Shown: positions 26,865 to 34,463 of the stretch, piece by piece
How the letters are laid out: every line of letters starts with the position of its first letter
Position numbering within the stretch: the first letter of the stretch is position 1
Source: Thalassospira profundimaris
GTDB lineage: Bacteria > Pseudomonadota > Alphaproteobacteria > Rhodospirillales > Thalassospiraceae
Direction: 5' to 3'
Assembly (NCBI RefSeq): GCF_003326755.1
Contig: NZ_JPWH01000002.1
Location: forward strand, 278,793-342,792
Length of the DNA stretch: 64,000 nucleotides
Notes under the pieces: generated by a model
Databases searched by the model: none
The model's input: the letters and a program-made list of their open reading frames with translations, nothing else
Told to the model about the DNA's origin: nothing
Program-made: the position numbers and the translations under genes

Positions 26865-28208
26865 ATGATGAGCTCAGAAAAAAAAATTAAGCTGTCCAAG
26901 CTGTATCTAGATAATGAAAACCCAAGGCATGATCCTATCGATAATGAGCCAGAAATAATTCAATATTTGCTTGATAAGCAATCCGTTAAGCCGCTAGCGA
27001 AGCACATAGCTTCTAAAGGTAGAATAAGCCCTTTGGAAAAAATTGGAGTAGTTCCACATGGGAGGGTGGCGGGGGCTTATGTCGCAGCAGAGGGAAATAG
27101 AAGGACTTGTGCGTTAAAGCTGTTGGGTGACCCTGACAAAGCACCGAAAGAGTCGGATAAGAAATTTTTCAGAAAACTTAAGTCGGAAATGTCAGATCCT
27201 ATTGTGGAGCTCGACGTTGTTGTTTTTGAAGATGAAGATGAAGCTGAGCCCTGGGTGTCGCTTCGGCACGAGGGCGAGCAAGGTGGCGTAGGCACCAAGC
27301 CTTGGAATCCAGAGCAGCAGGCACGATTTCATACCAAGAAAGGTGGAGCAACCAACCCAAATCTGCAATCTTTAATGTTGTTGGAGTATGCCCTTGTAAA
27401 GGAACTGATCACAAAGCCTCAGGCTGACGGGATAAGTTTAACTACAGTTACGCGGTTCTTGAGTAATCCTGAGTTTCGACAAACGCTAGGTTTGGTTGAT
27501 AATAAGTCGCTGATTATCTCTGTACCGCAAAATCAATTTGATAATGTTGTCAAAAGGTTCCTGTTGGATGCACTTGCTGATGACGATGAAAAAAAGAAGG
27601 TTCACTCTCGTACGTCTGCGGAACAAAGAAGAGAGTATGCGAAACAGCTAAGGGAAGAAGGTGTTGCCCCTACGATTAGGGAGCCCGAAAATTTAGATGT
27701 CAGAATAAACGCTGATATTAAACCCTCAGATAATCCCAAAGATGTTCGCTTGCAAGGTCCAGCTACACGAAACAATCGCAGTCCTGATCTTCGACATAAA
27801 GTGGTGCCGGCCAATTTCCGAGTTTCAATTACTGATCCTATTCTCAAGCGGCTCTATGACGAGCTCCGACTAATAGATCCCAATGTGTTTTCATTTTCTT
27901 CGGCTTATCTTGTGCGCGCTGTAATTGAGAGGTCTAGTGAGCTGTTCGTTCGCCAGAGATATGGTAGCGCACCTCCCGAGCTTCACAGAAAAATTGGAAA
28001 GGTTGTGGCGATTCTGCTCGAAGACGGAGTCGATGAACGGGAACTAAAGGTATGGCGAATTATGGCAAATGACAAGGAAAGTCGTTATTCGCCAGAGAGT
28101 ATCGGGCATTTTGTCCACGGTGGCGCGGTGCCGACAAAGACGGATCTTATCCGCACGTGGGACTCAGTGCAGAGTGTTTTGGCGATGGTCTTTGACAGAT
28201 TAAGATAG
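26865..28208 (+). CDS. ParB/sulfiredoxin-like domain protein of the methylase island
   Basis: A 447-residue soluble protein. Residues about 8-90 resemble the ParB/Srx N-terminal fold: KLSKLYLDNENPR, VKPLAKHIASKGRISPLEKI, then AAEGNRRTCALKLL, where GNRR (77-80) sits where ParB proteins have the nucleotide-binding GERR box. The next 350 residues are not recognised; they include an acidic stretch (FEDEDEAEPW), a Lys/Arg-rich part (about 255-275) and a helical C-terminal region. Codon use is strongly AT-biased. The Dam-type methylase follows within 50 bp on the same strand. NTP binding, DNA binding or nuclease action is inference. The start may be either of two tandem ATGs. Confidence 0.7.
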   Translation: MMSSEKKIKLSKLYLDNENPRHDPIDNEPEIIQYLLDKQSVKPLAKHIASKGRISPLEKIGVVPHGRVAGAYVAAEGNRRTCALKLLGDPDKAPKESDKKFFRKLKSEMSDPIVELDVVVFEDEDEAEPWVSLRHEGEQGGVGTKPWNPEQQARFHTKKGGATNPNLQSLMLLEYALVKELITKPQADGISLTTVTRFLSNPEFRQTLGLVDNKSLIISVPQNQFDNVVKRFLLDALADDDEKKKVHSRTSAEQRREYAKQLREEGVAPTIREPENLDVRINADIKPSDNPKDVRLQGPATRNNRSPDLRHKVVPANFRVSITDPILKRLYDELRLIDPNVFSFSSAYLVRAVIERSSELFVRQRYGSAPPELHRKIGKVVAILLEDGVDERELKVWRIMANDKESRYSPESIGHFVHGGAVPTKTDLIRTWDSVQSVLAMVFDRLR

Positions 28209-28255
28209 CCAATGTTTTTGTGGCCAAGTGTCTCAAATTTTGGTATTCCACTTTC

Positions 28256-29116
28256 ATGCCAGTTACAGACTCACCTCTACGCTATCCCGGCGGCAAAAGT
28301 CAGCTCATTCCTTTCATCATTGACCTGATGAGAAAGAATGATTTGTTCTATGGGCAATACGCGGAACCGTTTGCGGGTGGAGCCGGCGTACCATTGAAGT
28401 TATTGTTGGATGGGTACGTCGATAAAGTTTATATAAACGATTTTGATGAAGCTATTTATTCGTTCTGGGCTTCCGTGCTTGAAGAGCCGGAAGAGTTGAG
28501 CCGAATGATTAGAGATGTGAAAGTGGATATAGATACTTGGCGTGAAATGCGAAGGATTTACTTTGATAGAAAAGAAGTAACGCGCCTTGAACTCGGGTTT
28601 TCTACATTATTTCTAAATAGAACTAATAGGTCAGGTATTATAAAAGCAGGAGTGATAGGTGGGGTGCAGCAGTTAGGAAAATACAAACTTGATTGTAGAT
28701 TTAATAAAGATGACCTCATTCGAAAGATAATGAGAATAGCTGGCCGACGTGATGGCATATGTCTGACAAATCTTGACGCATTAGATTTCCTCGATACAGT
28801 AATTCCAAATACTGATAATAATATATTGGTAAATTTGGATCCTCCTTATTTCGGCAAGGGTAAGGATCTTTATGCTAATTATTATAATTTTGATGACCAT
28901 CAAGCGTTGGCGGAAAAAATATATAGTTTAGGAAGAAAGTGGATTGTAACTTATGACGATGTAAGTGAAATTCGCGACCTGTATTCACATTTTCCAATGT
29001 ATACAAATCAGCTAAATTATTCGGCGCAAGTAAAGCGTGTGGGAACTGAGCTGTTAGTTGCAATGCCTGGATTGGTGTTGCCAGAAGGGACGGCATTGAA
29101 CCCAGTAGCTTTGTAA
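28256..29116 (+). CDS. D12-class (Dam-like) DNA adenine-N6 methyltransferase
   Basis: A 286-residue DNA adenine methylase of the alpha (D12) class. Motif order is typical: motif X RYPGGK (9-14), the SAM-binding motif I EPFAGGAG (about 37-44), and the catalytic motif IV DPPY (195-198) in VNLDPPYFGKG. ATG 28256 gives the usual 8 residues before RYPGGK; a GTG at 28220 would add 12 residues. Neither has a good Shine-Dalgarno, so translational coupling to the ParB-like gene is possible. The target sequence is unknown; GATC is not implied. No restriction endonuclease gene is recognisable next to it. AT-biased codons match the preceding gene. Confidence 0.9.
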   Translation: MPVTDSPLRYPGGKSQLIPFIIDLMRKNDLFYGQYAEPFAGGAGVPLKLLLDGYVDKVYINDFDEAIYSFWASVLEEPEELSRMIRDVKVDIDTWREMRRIYFDRKEVTRLELGFSTLFLNRTNRSGIIKAGVIGGVQQLGKYKLDCRFNKDDLIRKIMRIAGRRDGICLTNLDALDFLDTVIPNTDNNILVNLDPPYFGKGKDLYANYYNFDDHQALAEKIYSLGRKWIVTYDDVSEIRDLYSHFPMYTNQLNYSAQVKRVGTELLVAMPGLVLPEGTALNPVAL

Positions 29117-29283
29117 ATGCCATGAAGATCTGCCCTTAATTATTGTCACGCAGGATCCATTTCATCTATGTTTTATGCTAGAAGAACCTGATTATGGCAA
29201 TCAAAGCCTCTACTTATGACTGGAGGAACATTGAGGCGCAGGTCACTATCACTAAGGCGTTATCACCAAGCTAGGTTGTACAC

Positions 29284-29577
29284 ATGAGCGAAGAAAACCA
29301 GAATTTCAGTCCGACGGCCTGGACACCTGCGCGCTGTGTGCTTTGGGAAAGCCTGGAGGCCGAGGGGCGGCGGGAGCTTGAAGCGATTGTTGCCAAGGGC
29401 AGCGAGATTGAGATTCCTAAGAAATTCGAGGCCCAGTACGAGGCCGTGAAGGGCAGGGAAAAGAAGGTGGCGATTGCGCCTGTCGTGCTCGATTGCATGC
29501 GTCGCATCGGCTGGACCGACGCCGTGATTGAAAGCGTTTATGCGCCTTATTCCGACGAGGAAGCGCCCGCCAGTTAA
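29284..29577 (+). CDS. Small hypothetical protein
   Basis: A 97-residue soluble acidic protein that I do not recognise. It is rich in Glu, Lys and Ala with no membrane segment or known motif; segments EGRRELEAIVAKGSEIEIP and APVVLDCMRRIGWTD look helical. Codon use is host-like, so it marks the end of the AT-rich island. A hairpin overlaps its stop codon. The neighbouring genes give no clear hint of role. Confidence 0.65.
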   Translation: MSEENQNFSPTAWTPARCVLWESLEAEGRRELEAIVAKGSEIEIPKKFEAQYEAVKGREKKVAIAPVVLDCMRRIGWTDAVIESVYAPYSDEEAPAS

Positions 29578-29597
29578 TTCATCTGGCGGGGTTTGTT
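29566..29597 (+). terminator. Hairpin at end of hypothetical gene
   Basis: CCCGCCAG (29566-29573) pairs with CTGGCGGG (29583-29590), followed by GTTTGTTGG. The T-run is poor, but the position at the stop codon and ahead of a convergent gene suggests termination. Confidence 0.55.
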
Positions 29598-29615
29598 GGC
29601 TTCGACGATCCCGCG

Positions 29616-30542
29616 TTATGCGGCACGAGTCTTGCTGAGTTGCTGTCCATATTGCCGGGGCGAGACGCCCATTTCACGTTTGAACGCGGTGCTAAACGCA
29701 CTTTCGGATTCGTATCCCAGATCCAGTGCGATTACGGAAATCGGATCGCGGGCGGCCTCCAGTCTTTCCCCTGCCAGTAACATTCGCCAATGGGTCAGGT
29801 ATGCCATTGGGCTTTTGCCAACACGTTCCCTGAATTTGGCGGCAAAGGCGGAGCGGGACATACCGGCATGATTTGCCAGAAGTGCAACACTCCAGGAATG
29901 GGCCGGATCATTGTGAATGGCATTAATGGCCGCCGCCAACTGCCGGTCAGACAGGGCAAAGAACCAGCCAACGCCGTCCTGAATAGTATCAAGGTGCTGG
30001 CGCAGCGCCTGAACCAGCATCATATGGGCAAGGTTTTGCAGCACAAGGGTGCTGCCCGGTTCGTTGCGGCGCATTTCTTCCATCATCCGTTCAATGGAAT
30101 GGCGCAATGCCGCCGTTTCCTCCTGTTGGTGAATATGCACGATGGGTGGCAGCAGGGCCAAAAGCATATCGGCCTGTGTGCCATCAAGGATAAAGCGGCT
30201 GCTGGCAATCAGATAGTCGCCGCCACCCTTTACGGTGCGGATATGACCGTATGCCGAGTTTGCGGCAAAAAAATCATTGGCATTCACAGCATCGGCATCC
30301 AGGCTGCTGCCAAGAAAAAAGGCCGGTCCATGTGGCAGCAAAAAGCAGTCCCCGGTTTTAAGGTGAACCGGGTCTTTTACGCCCTGAACCGCGAGCCAGC
30401 AGTCGCCCTTCGCCACAGCCCCGGTTTTGATCCCCCGGCCCAAAGAAGGAAAATCAATGCCCCACGGCCCGGCAATATCCATGCCCGCCGACATATAGGC
30501 GCGCGGTTTGAGCAAAGACAGAACATCGGATAACGGGTCCAT
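29616..30542 (-). CDS. AraC-family regulator with cupin-type sensor domain
   Basis: A 308-residue regulator. The N-terminal half is a cupin-type effector domain of the form common in AraC proteins beside oxidoreductases (GIDFPSLGRGIKTGAVAKGDCWL, LKTGDCFLLPHGPAF). The C-terminal two helix-turn-helix motifs are clear: WSVALLANHAGMSRSAFAAKF and PISVIALDLGYESESAFSTAF, then KREMGVSPRQYG. Divergent from the SDR gene at 30682, with a long inverted repeat in the shared promoter region. It probably controls that gene and itself. Confidence 0.92.
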   Translation of the reverse strand: MDPLSDVLSLLKPRAYMSAGMDIAGPWGIDFPSLGRGIKTGAVAKGDCWLAVQGVKDPVHLKTGDCFLLPHGPAFFLGSSLDADAVNANDFFAANSAYGHIRTVKGGGDYLIASSRFILDGTQADMLLALLPPIVHIHQQEETAALRHSIERMMEEMRRNEPGSTLVLQNLAHMMLVQALRQHLDTIQDGVGWFFALSDRQLAAAINAIHNDPAHSWSVALLANHAGMSRSAFAAKFRERVGKSPMAYLTHWRMLLAGERLEAARDPISVIALDLGYESESAFSTAFKREMGVSPRQYGQQLSKTRAA

Positions 30543-30553
30543 AGACCTTCCTT

Positions 30554-30601
30554 TTGGACGAATGCGAAATTATTGCGGAGTTTAACGCATAGTTCGTCCA
30601 A
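30554..30601. promoter_or_regulatory. Candidate AraC operator: long inverted repeat
   Basis: TTGGACGAATGCG (30554-30566) recurs inverted as CGCAT-AG-TTCGTCCAA (30586-30601); the outer 9 bp are perfect and the inner 5 bp also match after a 2-nt insertion. It lies between the divergent AraC (start 30542) and SDR (start 30682) genes. Confidence 0.6.
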
Positions 30602-30681
30602 TCGCTATCACCTATCTTGCATCTATTCAAACGGGTCATATGGCCTGGGCAGATTCAATTGATAGCAAGCAGGAGACGGCA

Positions 30682-31569
30682 ATGCGTGTTTTCGTAACAG
30701 GGTCAACGGGGTTTGTGGGCAGTGCAGTGGTGCAGGAATTAATGGCACGGGGCCATCAGGTTTTGGGGCTGGTGCGATCAAGCACATCCGCACGGGCGCT
30801 GGCACAAACCGGGGCAGAGGTTCATCGTGGAGATCTGACCGATCGCGAAAGCCTGCGCAAGGGGGCGGCCGAGTGTGACGCGGTGATCCATACGGCCTTT
30901 AACCATGATTTTTCCAAATTTGCCGAAAATTGCGAACATGACCGCCAGGTGATTGCGGAAATGGGGGCGGTGCTGGCCGGGTCGTCCCGGCCCCTGATTG
31001 TGACATCGGGTATCGGTTTAATCGCAACCGATGGCATTGCCACCGAAGAACACCAAGTCAGCAGCAAAATCCCGCGTGTGGCATCGGAACAGGCAACACT
31101 GGCCTTGCGGGAGAAAGGGATTCGGGCATCGTTAATGCGTTTGCCACCATCGGTTCATGGCGCGGGGGATCACGGGTTTGTACCAATCCTGATTGGCCTT
31201 GCCCGGCAAAAGGGCATGGCAGCCTATATTGAAGACGGACAAAATTTGTGGCCTGCGGTGCATCGGTTTGATGCGGCAAAGGCCTATTGTGATGCGATAG
31301 AAGCGCATGATCCATTGCCGGTTTATCACGGGGTGGGTGAAGAAGGCATTGCGTTTAAGGATATCGCCAGCGCAATTGGCGCGGGGTTGAAGTTGCCGGT
31401 CAACAGCCTGACGCGAGAGGAGGCGTCCGATTATTTCAGCTGGTTCCTTCATTTTGCTGAATTGAATGTGCGAGCCTCGGCCGCCATGACCATCGGCCAT
31501 CTGGGATGGAAACCCGTCGGGCCGGGCCTGTTGGAGGATATGCGCGATACTGACTATTTCGACGCATAA
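30682..31569 (+). CDS. NAD(P)-dependent SDR-family oxidoreductase/epimerase
   Basis: A 295-residue atypical/extended short-chain dehydrogenase-like protein. The Rossmann motif TGSTGFVGS is at residues 6-14, followed by RGDLTDRESL. It matches the proteins often annotated as SDR-family oxidoreductase or NAD-dependent epimerase and regulated by adjacent AraC proteins; substrate unknown. AGGAGA lies 6 nt before ATG 30682; an in-frame ATG 14 codons upstream lacks one. Convergent with the LysR gene downstream. Confidence 0.9.
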   Translation: MRVFVTGSTGFVGSAVVQELMARGHQVLGLVRSSTSARALAQTGAEVHRGDLTDRESLRKGAAECDAVIHTAFNHDFSKFAENCEHDRQVIAEMGAVLAGSSRPLIVTSGIGLIATDGIATEEHQVSSKIPRVASEQATLALREKGIRASLMRLPPSVHGAGDHGFVPILIGLARQKGMAAYIEDGQNLWPAVHRFDAAKAYCDAIEAHDPLPVYHGVGEEGIAFKDIASAIGAGLKLPVNSLTREEASDYFSWFLHFAELNVRASAAMTIGHLGWKPVGPGLLEDMRDTDYFDA

Positions 31570-31589
31570 ATCTTGTATGTACAGGCGGA

Positions 31590-31620
31590 AAAACCGGGGC
31601 CGTTTTGCGGTCCCGGTTTT
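31590..31620. terminator. Bidirectional terminator between SDR and LysR genes
   Basis: AAAACCGGG (31590-31598) pairs with CCCGGTTTT (31612-31620), a 9-bp perfect stem usable in both directions. Confidence 0.8.
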
Positions 31621-31628
31621 GTTGGTTT

Positions 31629-32528
31629 TCAGGCAAATAAACGCATGCCACGTTCGGCGATGGTTTTAAAACCCGCCACCATATGTTCGGCCAGAACATC
31701 CTCGATTTCGCCGGTCCCTTCGCGCTTGGCCAGGGTCATGCGATATTCGCCCAAATCGGGCAGGCCATGCGCCGAACCCAGATGCACCAGTTCGGGGGAA
31801 ATGACGCTGATCGGCAGCGGGGCAATGGCAAGGTCGGCCCGCACGGCGGCGATTTGGGCCTGGCAAAATTCGCTGGTATAGGCAATGCGGTAATTAAGCC
31901 CGGCATCGTCCAGCGCCTTGAGCGCCATTGCCCGCCAGTAACATCCCGGTTCTGCCAATGCCATCGGTAGCGGGCGTTTTTCCTGGGCCGTGCCATTGCG
32001 CGCGCCAAGCCAGACCAGCGGTTCGGCATGAATGGGTGGTTGCGGGTCCAGTTCGGGGTCATAGCTGAAGATGGCAATATCAAGCTCGCCCTGGGCGATG
32101 CGGCGGCGCAAATTAAGGGTTGGACCCAAATGCACATCCACCTCGACATGCGGGTGGGTGGCGGCAAAGCGGTGCAGAATTTCCGGCATCGCCACGATGC
32201 CGTTGTCATTGGGCGCACCCAAACGGATGCGCCCGCTAAATTGCGGGTGCAGGAACTTGGAAAAGGCCTCGTCATTGAGTTTCAACAACCGCCGGGCATA
32301 GCCCAGCAACACTTCCCCATCCGCGGTAAGGCGTACCTTGCGGGTTTCACGATAAAAAAGCTCCCGCCCGACCATTTCCTCCAGCTTCTTGACCTGAAGG
32401 CTGACAGCCGATGCACTGCGATGGACCAGCTCTGCTGCGCGGGAGAAATTGCCGCTTTCACAAATGGCAACAAAGGTGCGGGCCAGATCAAGGTCGAGAT
32501 TGGGAAGGGTGCCTGAAATCGAATTCAT
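31629..32528 (-). CDS. LysR-family transcriptional regulator
   Basis: A 299-residue LysR-type regulator: HTH at about 13-72 (LDLARTFVAICESGNFSRAA, SASAVSLQVKKLE), co-inducer domain after GRIRLGAPND. Related in its DNA-binding part to HexA/LrhA-type LysR proteins. Divergent from the DUF1127 gene at 32629. The intergenic region holds a T-N11-A dyad and a 12-bp palindrome. Confidence 0.92.
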   Translation of the reverse strand: MNSISGTLPNLDLDLARTFVAICESGNFSRAAELVHRSASAVSLQVKKLEEMVGRELFYRETRKVRLTADGEVLLGYARRLLKLNDEAFSKFLHPQFSGRIRLGAPNDNGIVAMPEILHRFAATHPHVEVDVHLGPTLNLRRRIAQGELDIAIFSYDPELDPQPPIHAEPLVWLGARNGTAQEKRPLPMALAEPGCYWRAMALKALDDAGLNYRIAYTSEFCQAQIAAVRADLAIAPLPISVISPELVHLGSAHGLPDLGEYRMTLAKREGTGEIEDVLAEHMVAGFKTIAERGMRLFA

Positions 32529-32540
32529 GGTTCTCTCTTT

Positions 32541-32588
32541 TGAGTTTTACTCACAGATAAGCTTAAATCTTCTCGTTTGATTAATCAA
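32541..32588. promoter_or_regulatory. Two dyads between LysR and DUF1127 genes
   Basis: TGAGT-TTT-ACTCA (32541-32553) is a perfect inverted repeat of the T-N11-A form expected for a LysR site; TTGATTAATCAA (32577-32588) is a perfect 12-bp palindrome 24 bp further on. Both may be operators for the flanking LysR protein. Confidence 0.5.
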
Positions 32589-32628
32589 TAGCGGTGCGGC
32601 AGGGTTGATCACAACACAGGAGGTTTTG

Positions 32629-32907
32629 ATGATGACCCAGACAATGAATGCACCTTCGTCGCTTATCCGCAGCCGTCATTTGGCCGGAAAAACCGTTGCG
32701 CGCCGAAATGTTGGTTTTTTGCGCCGCCTTTATGAATCCTGGCAAATGCGGCGGGAGGATCGTAACCGGATCCGTGCGCTGGAAAAGCTCGATGAAATGA
32801 TTTTGCGCGATGTGACCGGGCTGTCGCGTGCACAGTTGGAAGTCGCACTTCGCCTGCCGGAAAACGTGGCCCGCCGCGAAATTGCCCGCCATATGTGCCG
32901 TCGGTAA
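32629..32907 (+). CDS. DUF1127 small basic protein
   Basis: A 92-residue protein with the DUF1127 core (WQMRREDRNRIRALEKLDEMILRDVTGLSR) in its second half. Short arginine-rich DUF1127 proteins in alphaproteobacteria are linked to RNA binding and phosphate or stress responses in a few studied species; the role here is unknown. ATG 32629 is preceded by AGGAGG and followed by a second ATG. Divergent from the LysR regulator, which may control it. Confidence 0.88.
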   Translation: MMTQTMNAPSSLIRSRHLAGKTVARRNVGFLRRLYESWQMRREDRNRIRALEKLDEMILRDVTGLSRAQLEVALRLPENVARREIARHMCRR

Positions 32908-32921
32908 ATTGTGCTGCTGCC

Positions 32922-32968
32922 AAAAAAAGGGACGATCATGGACAGAGTGTTCTGCCTGTGATCGTCCC
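32922..32968 (-). terminator. Terminator of the PhnA-like gene
   Basis: GGGACGATCA (32929-32938) pairs with TGATCGTCCC (32959-32968), 10 bp perfect with a 20-nt loop. The A-run at 32922-32928 gives seven Ts on the minus strand. Confidence 0.82.
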
Positions 32969-32988
32969 TGTGCTTAAAGCCGTATGGA

Positions 32989-33201
32989 TCAGGCTTTTTT
33001 CAGAAATTCGGTTTTCAGAACAATGGTGGTTTTGCCATTGCGGCATTCCACTTCGCTGTCCTTGTTGGTCAGGCGTACATTTTTCATCAGGGTACCGCGT
33101 TTCAGGGTGGTCGAGGTTCCCTTCACTTTCAGGTCCTTGATCAGGGTGACGGAATCACCGTCATTCAATTCGGTGCCGTTGCTGTCTTTAACGTCGCTCA
33201 T
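32989..33201 (-). CDS. PhnA/YjdM C-terminal-domain protein
   Basis: A 70-residue protein matching the C-terminal domain of the PhnA/YjdM family: VKDSNGTELNDGDSVTLIKD, LKVKGTSTTLKRGT, then KTTIVLKTEFLKKA. The N-terminal zinc ribbon of full-length YjdM (about 110 residues) is absent; this single-domain form is known in other bacteria. Despite the old name there is no evidence of alkylphosphonate metabolism. It stands alone with its own terminator. Confidence 0.88.
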   Translation of the reverse strand: MSDVKDSNGTELNDGDSVTLIKDLKVKGTSTTLKRGTLMKNVRLTNKDSEVECRNGKTTIVLKTEFLKKA

Positions 33202-33324
33202 CGGGTCCTCGTCTATGTATCGGCGGGTTGTTGGTCATGCCGCGAAAGGGTCAGGTCGTTCTTGTAACGGGTGAAAACGGTCTGGCAACAATTAATATCT
33301 ACATATTGCTTTTGTTGATTTGTG

Positions 33325-33360
33325 CCAAAACAAAACGGCCCGGCAAATGGACCGGTCCGT
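33325..33360 (-). terminator. Terminator of the EAL gene
   Basis: ACGGCCCGG (33335-33343) pairs with CCGGTCCGT (33352-33360) with one mismatch; the minus strand continues TTTTGTTTTGG. It lies past the EAL stop at 33393. Confidence 0.75.
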
Positions 33361-33392
33361 CGTTATTGTTTGCAGGCTGTTCTGCTTGGTTT

Positions 33393-34463
33393 TTATGCGT
33401 TGTTGTTTGCACCAAAGCGGGTGGGCGCTGGCCTGCCCAGCAAAAAGCCCTGGATATAATCCACCTTGTGATGCAGCAGGAAATCAAGTTCGGCCTGGCG
33501 TTCAACCCCTTCGGCCACCACTTCGATGCCGATCTGTTTGGCAAGGTCGATCAGTTTGCTGACAATGGCCTGTTTATAGATATCCTGATCGACATAATCG
33601 ATCAGTTCACGGTCGATTTTGATAATGTCGGGCTGTAATTGCGAGAGCATGTTAAGGGTCGAATAACCGGATCCAACATCATCTAGCGCCACGCGGAACC
33701 CGGAATCCCGATAGGATTTCAAAATGGCGCGAAGATGATCCGTGCTGTGAATTTTTTCGGTTTCAATCACCTCGAATACCACTTTGCTGCGGTCAAACCC
33801 GCAGTCATCAATGATCTGAAGGGTAGAGCGCAGGCAGGAATTGGGATCGTAAATGGATGAGGGGGTGAAATTGATGAAAATATTGTCGATCCCGGCAGCA
33901 TGGGCATTGCGCACATTTGCCGCCCGGGCCGCCCGGTCCAGTTGAAAAACAAGTTCCGCCGAGCTTGCTGCACCAAAAAGCCGGTCAGGCGCGATGATGT
34001 TTCCCTGACTATCAACCGCGCGGATCAGGCATTCATGGGAAAAGGGTGTTTTCAGGTTCGAGGCGGCAAAAATTGGCTGAAAAACGGAACGAAGTCGGCT
34101 TTCACTTAAAACATCAACCAGCCAGCTTGCGCCAATGCGGGCATGAATGGCGTATAATGATGTAACGCGCGCAATGTCATCTACGCCGGGTTCTGTTGTG
34201 CTGTCCATGATCAACGCCTTGGTATCCGCCATTTCTTCGGGCAAAAGAACGTTGTTCAGGGCCTGCATCACATGAGGCAGTGTTGCGATATCGAAATCGG
34301 TATACAGGGTGGAAACCGTGACGTTATTGATGACGTCATGGCCGCTTTTGCGTATTTCCGCGATGATTTTTCCACCTGTATGGGCAACAGGCGGCCAAAT
34401 ATAAAGTCGCCCGTGCCGGGGGAGTGGCAGGGGCATGGTGTCACATTTTTTGCAGTCAGGCAC
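33393..34463 (-). CDS. EAL-domain c-di-GMP phosphodiesterase with N-terminal CxxC segment
   Basis: A 356-residue cytoplasmic protein. The EAL domain (about 115-350) keeps the catalytic set: E144 in ECLIR (ExLxR), NFTPSS, FEVIETE, ALDDVGSGYS, IIKIDRELI, VVAEGVE and QGFLLGRP. It is therefore predicted to hydrolyse c-di-GMP to pGpG. The first 35 residues hold Cys4-x2-Cys7 and a patterned segment LYIWPPVAHTGGKI, a possible small metal- or redox-sensing element. The start is GTG 34463 with AGGAAG 6 nt upstream, which makes this N terminus credible. No GGDEF domain; a GGDEF protein is at 48.8 kb. Confidence 0.9.
   Translation of the reverse strand: MPDCKKCDTMPLPLPRHGRLYIWPPVAHTGGKIIAEIRKSGHDVINNVTVSTLYTDFDIATLPHVMQALNNVLLPEEMADTKALIMDSTTEPGVDDIARVTSLYAIHARIGASWLVDVLSESRLRSVFQPIFAASNLKTPFSHECLIRAVDSQGNIIAPDRLFGAASSAELVFQLDRAARAANVRNAHAAGIDNIFINFTPSSIYDPNSCLRSTLQIIDDCGFDRSKVVFEVIETEKIHSTDHLRAILKSYRDSGFRVALDDVGSGYSTLNMLSQLQPDIIKIDRELIDYVDQDIYKQAIVSKLIDLAKQIGIEVVAEGVERQAELDFLLHHKVDYIQGFLLGRPAPTRFGANNNA

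Larger units (their letters stand above)
26603..29283. mobile_element. AT-rich two-gene island next to tRNA-Met
   Basis: Base composition changes sharply just after the tRNA terminator and returns to the host style at about 29280. Within it, codons such as ATA, TTA, AGA, AGG and AAT are common, unlike the GC-ending codons of every neighbour. It contains one ParB/Srx-like gene and one adenine methylase gene. No integrase, transposase, or copy of the tRNA 3' end at the far side was seen, so the mode of arrival is unknown; the exact boundaries are estimates. Confidence 0.65.

Noticed and set aside
29194..29274. 26-codon open frame in the AT-rich gap after the methylase
   Set aside because: Too short, no ribosome-binding site, no recognisable sequence; could only be a remnant.
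29117..29283. Search for a tRNA-Met 3'-end duplication marking an att site
   Set aside because: No stretch resembling the T arm and acceptor end of tRNA-Met was found, so no attachment site is claimed.
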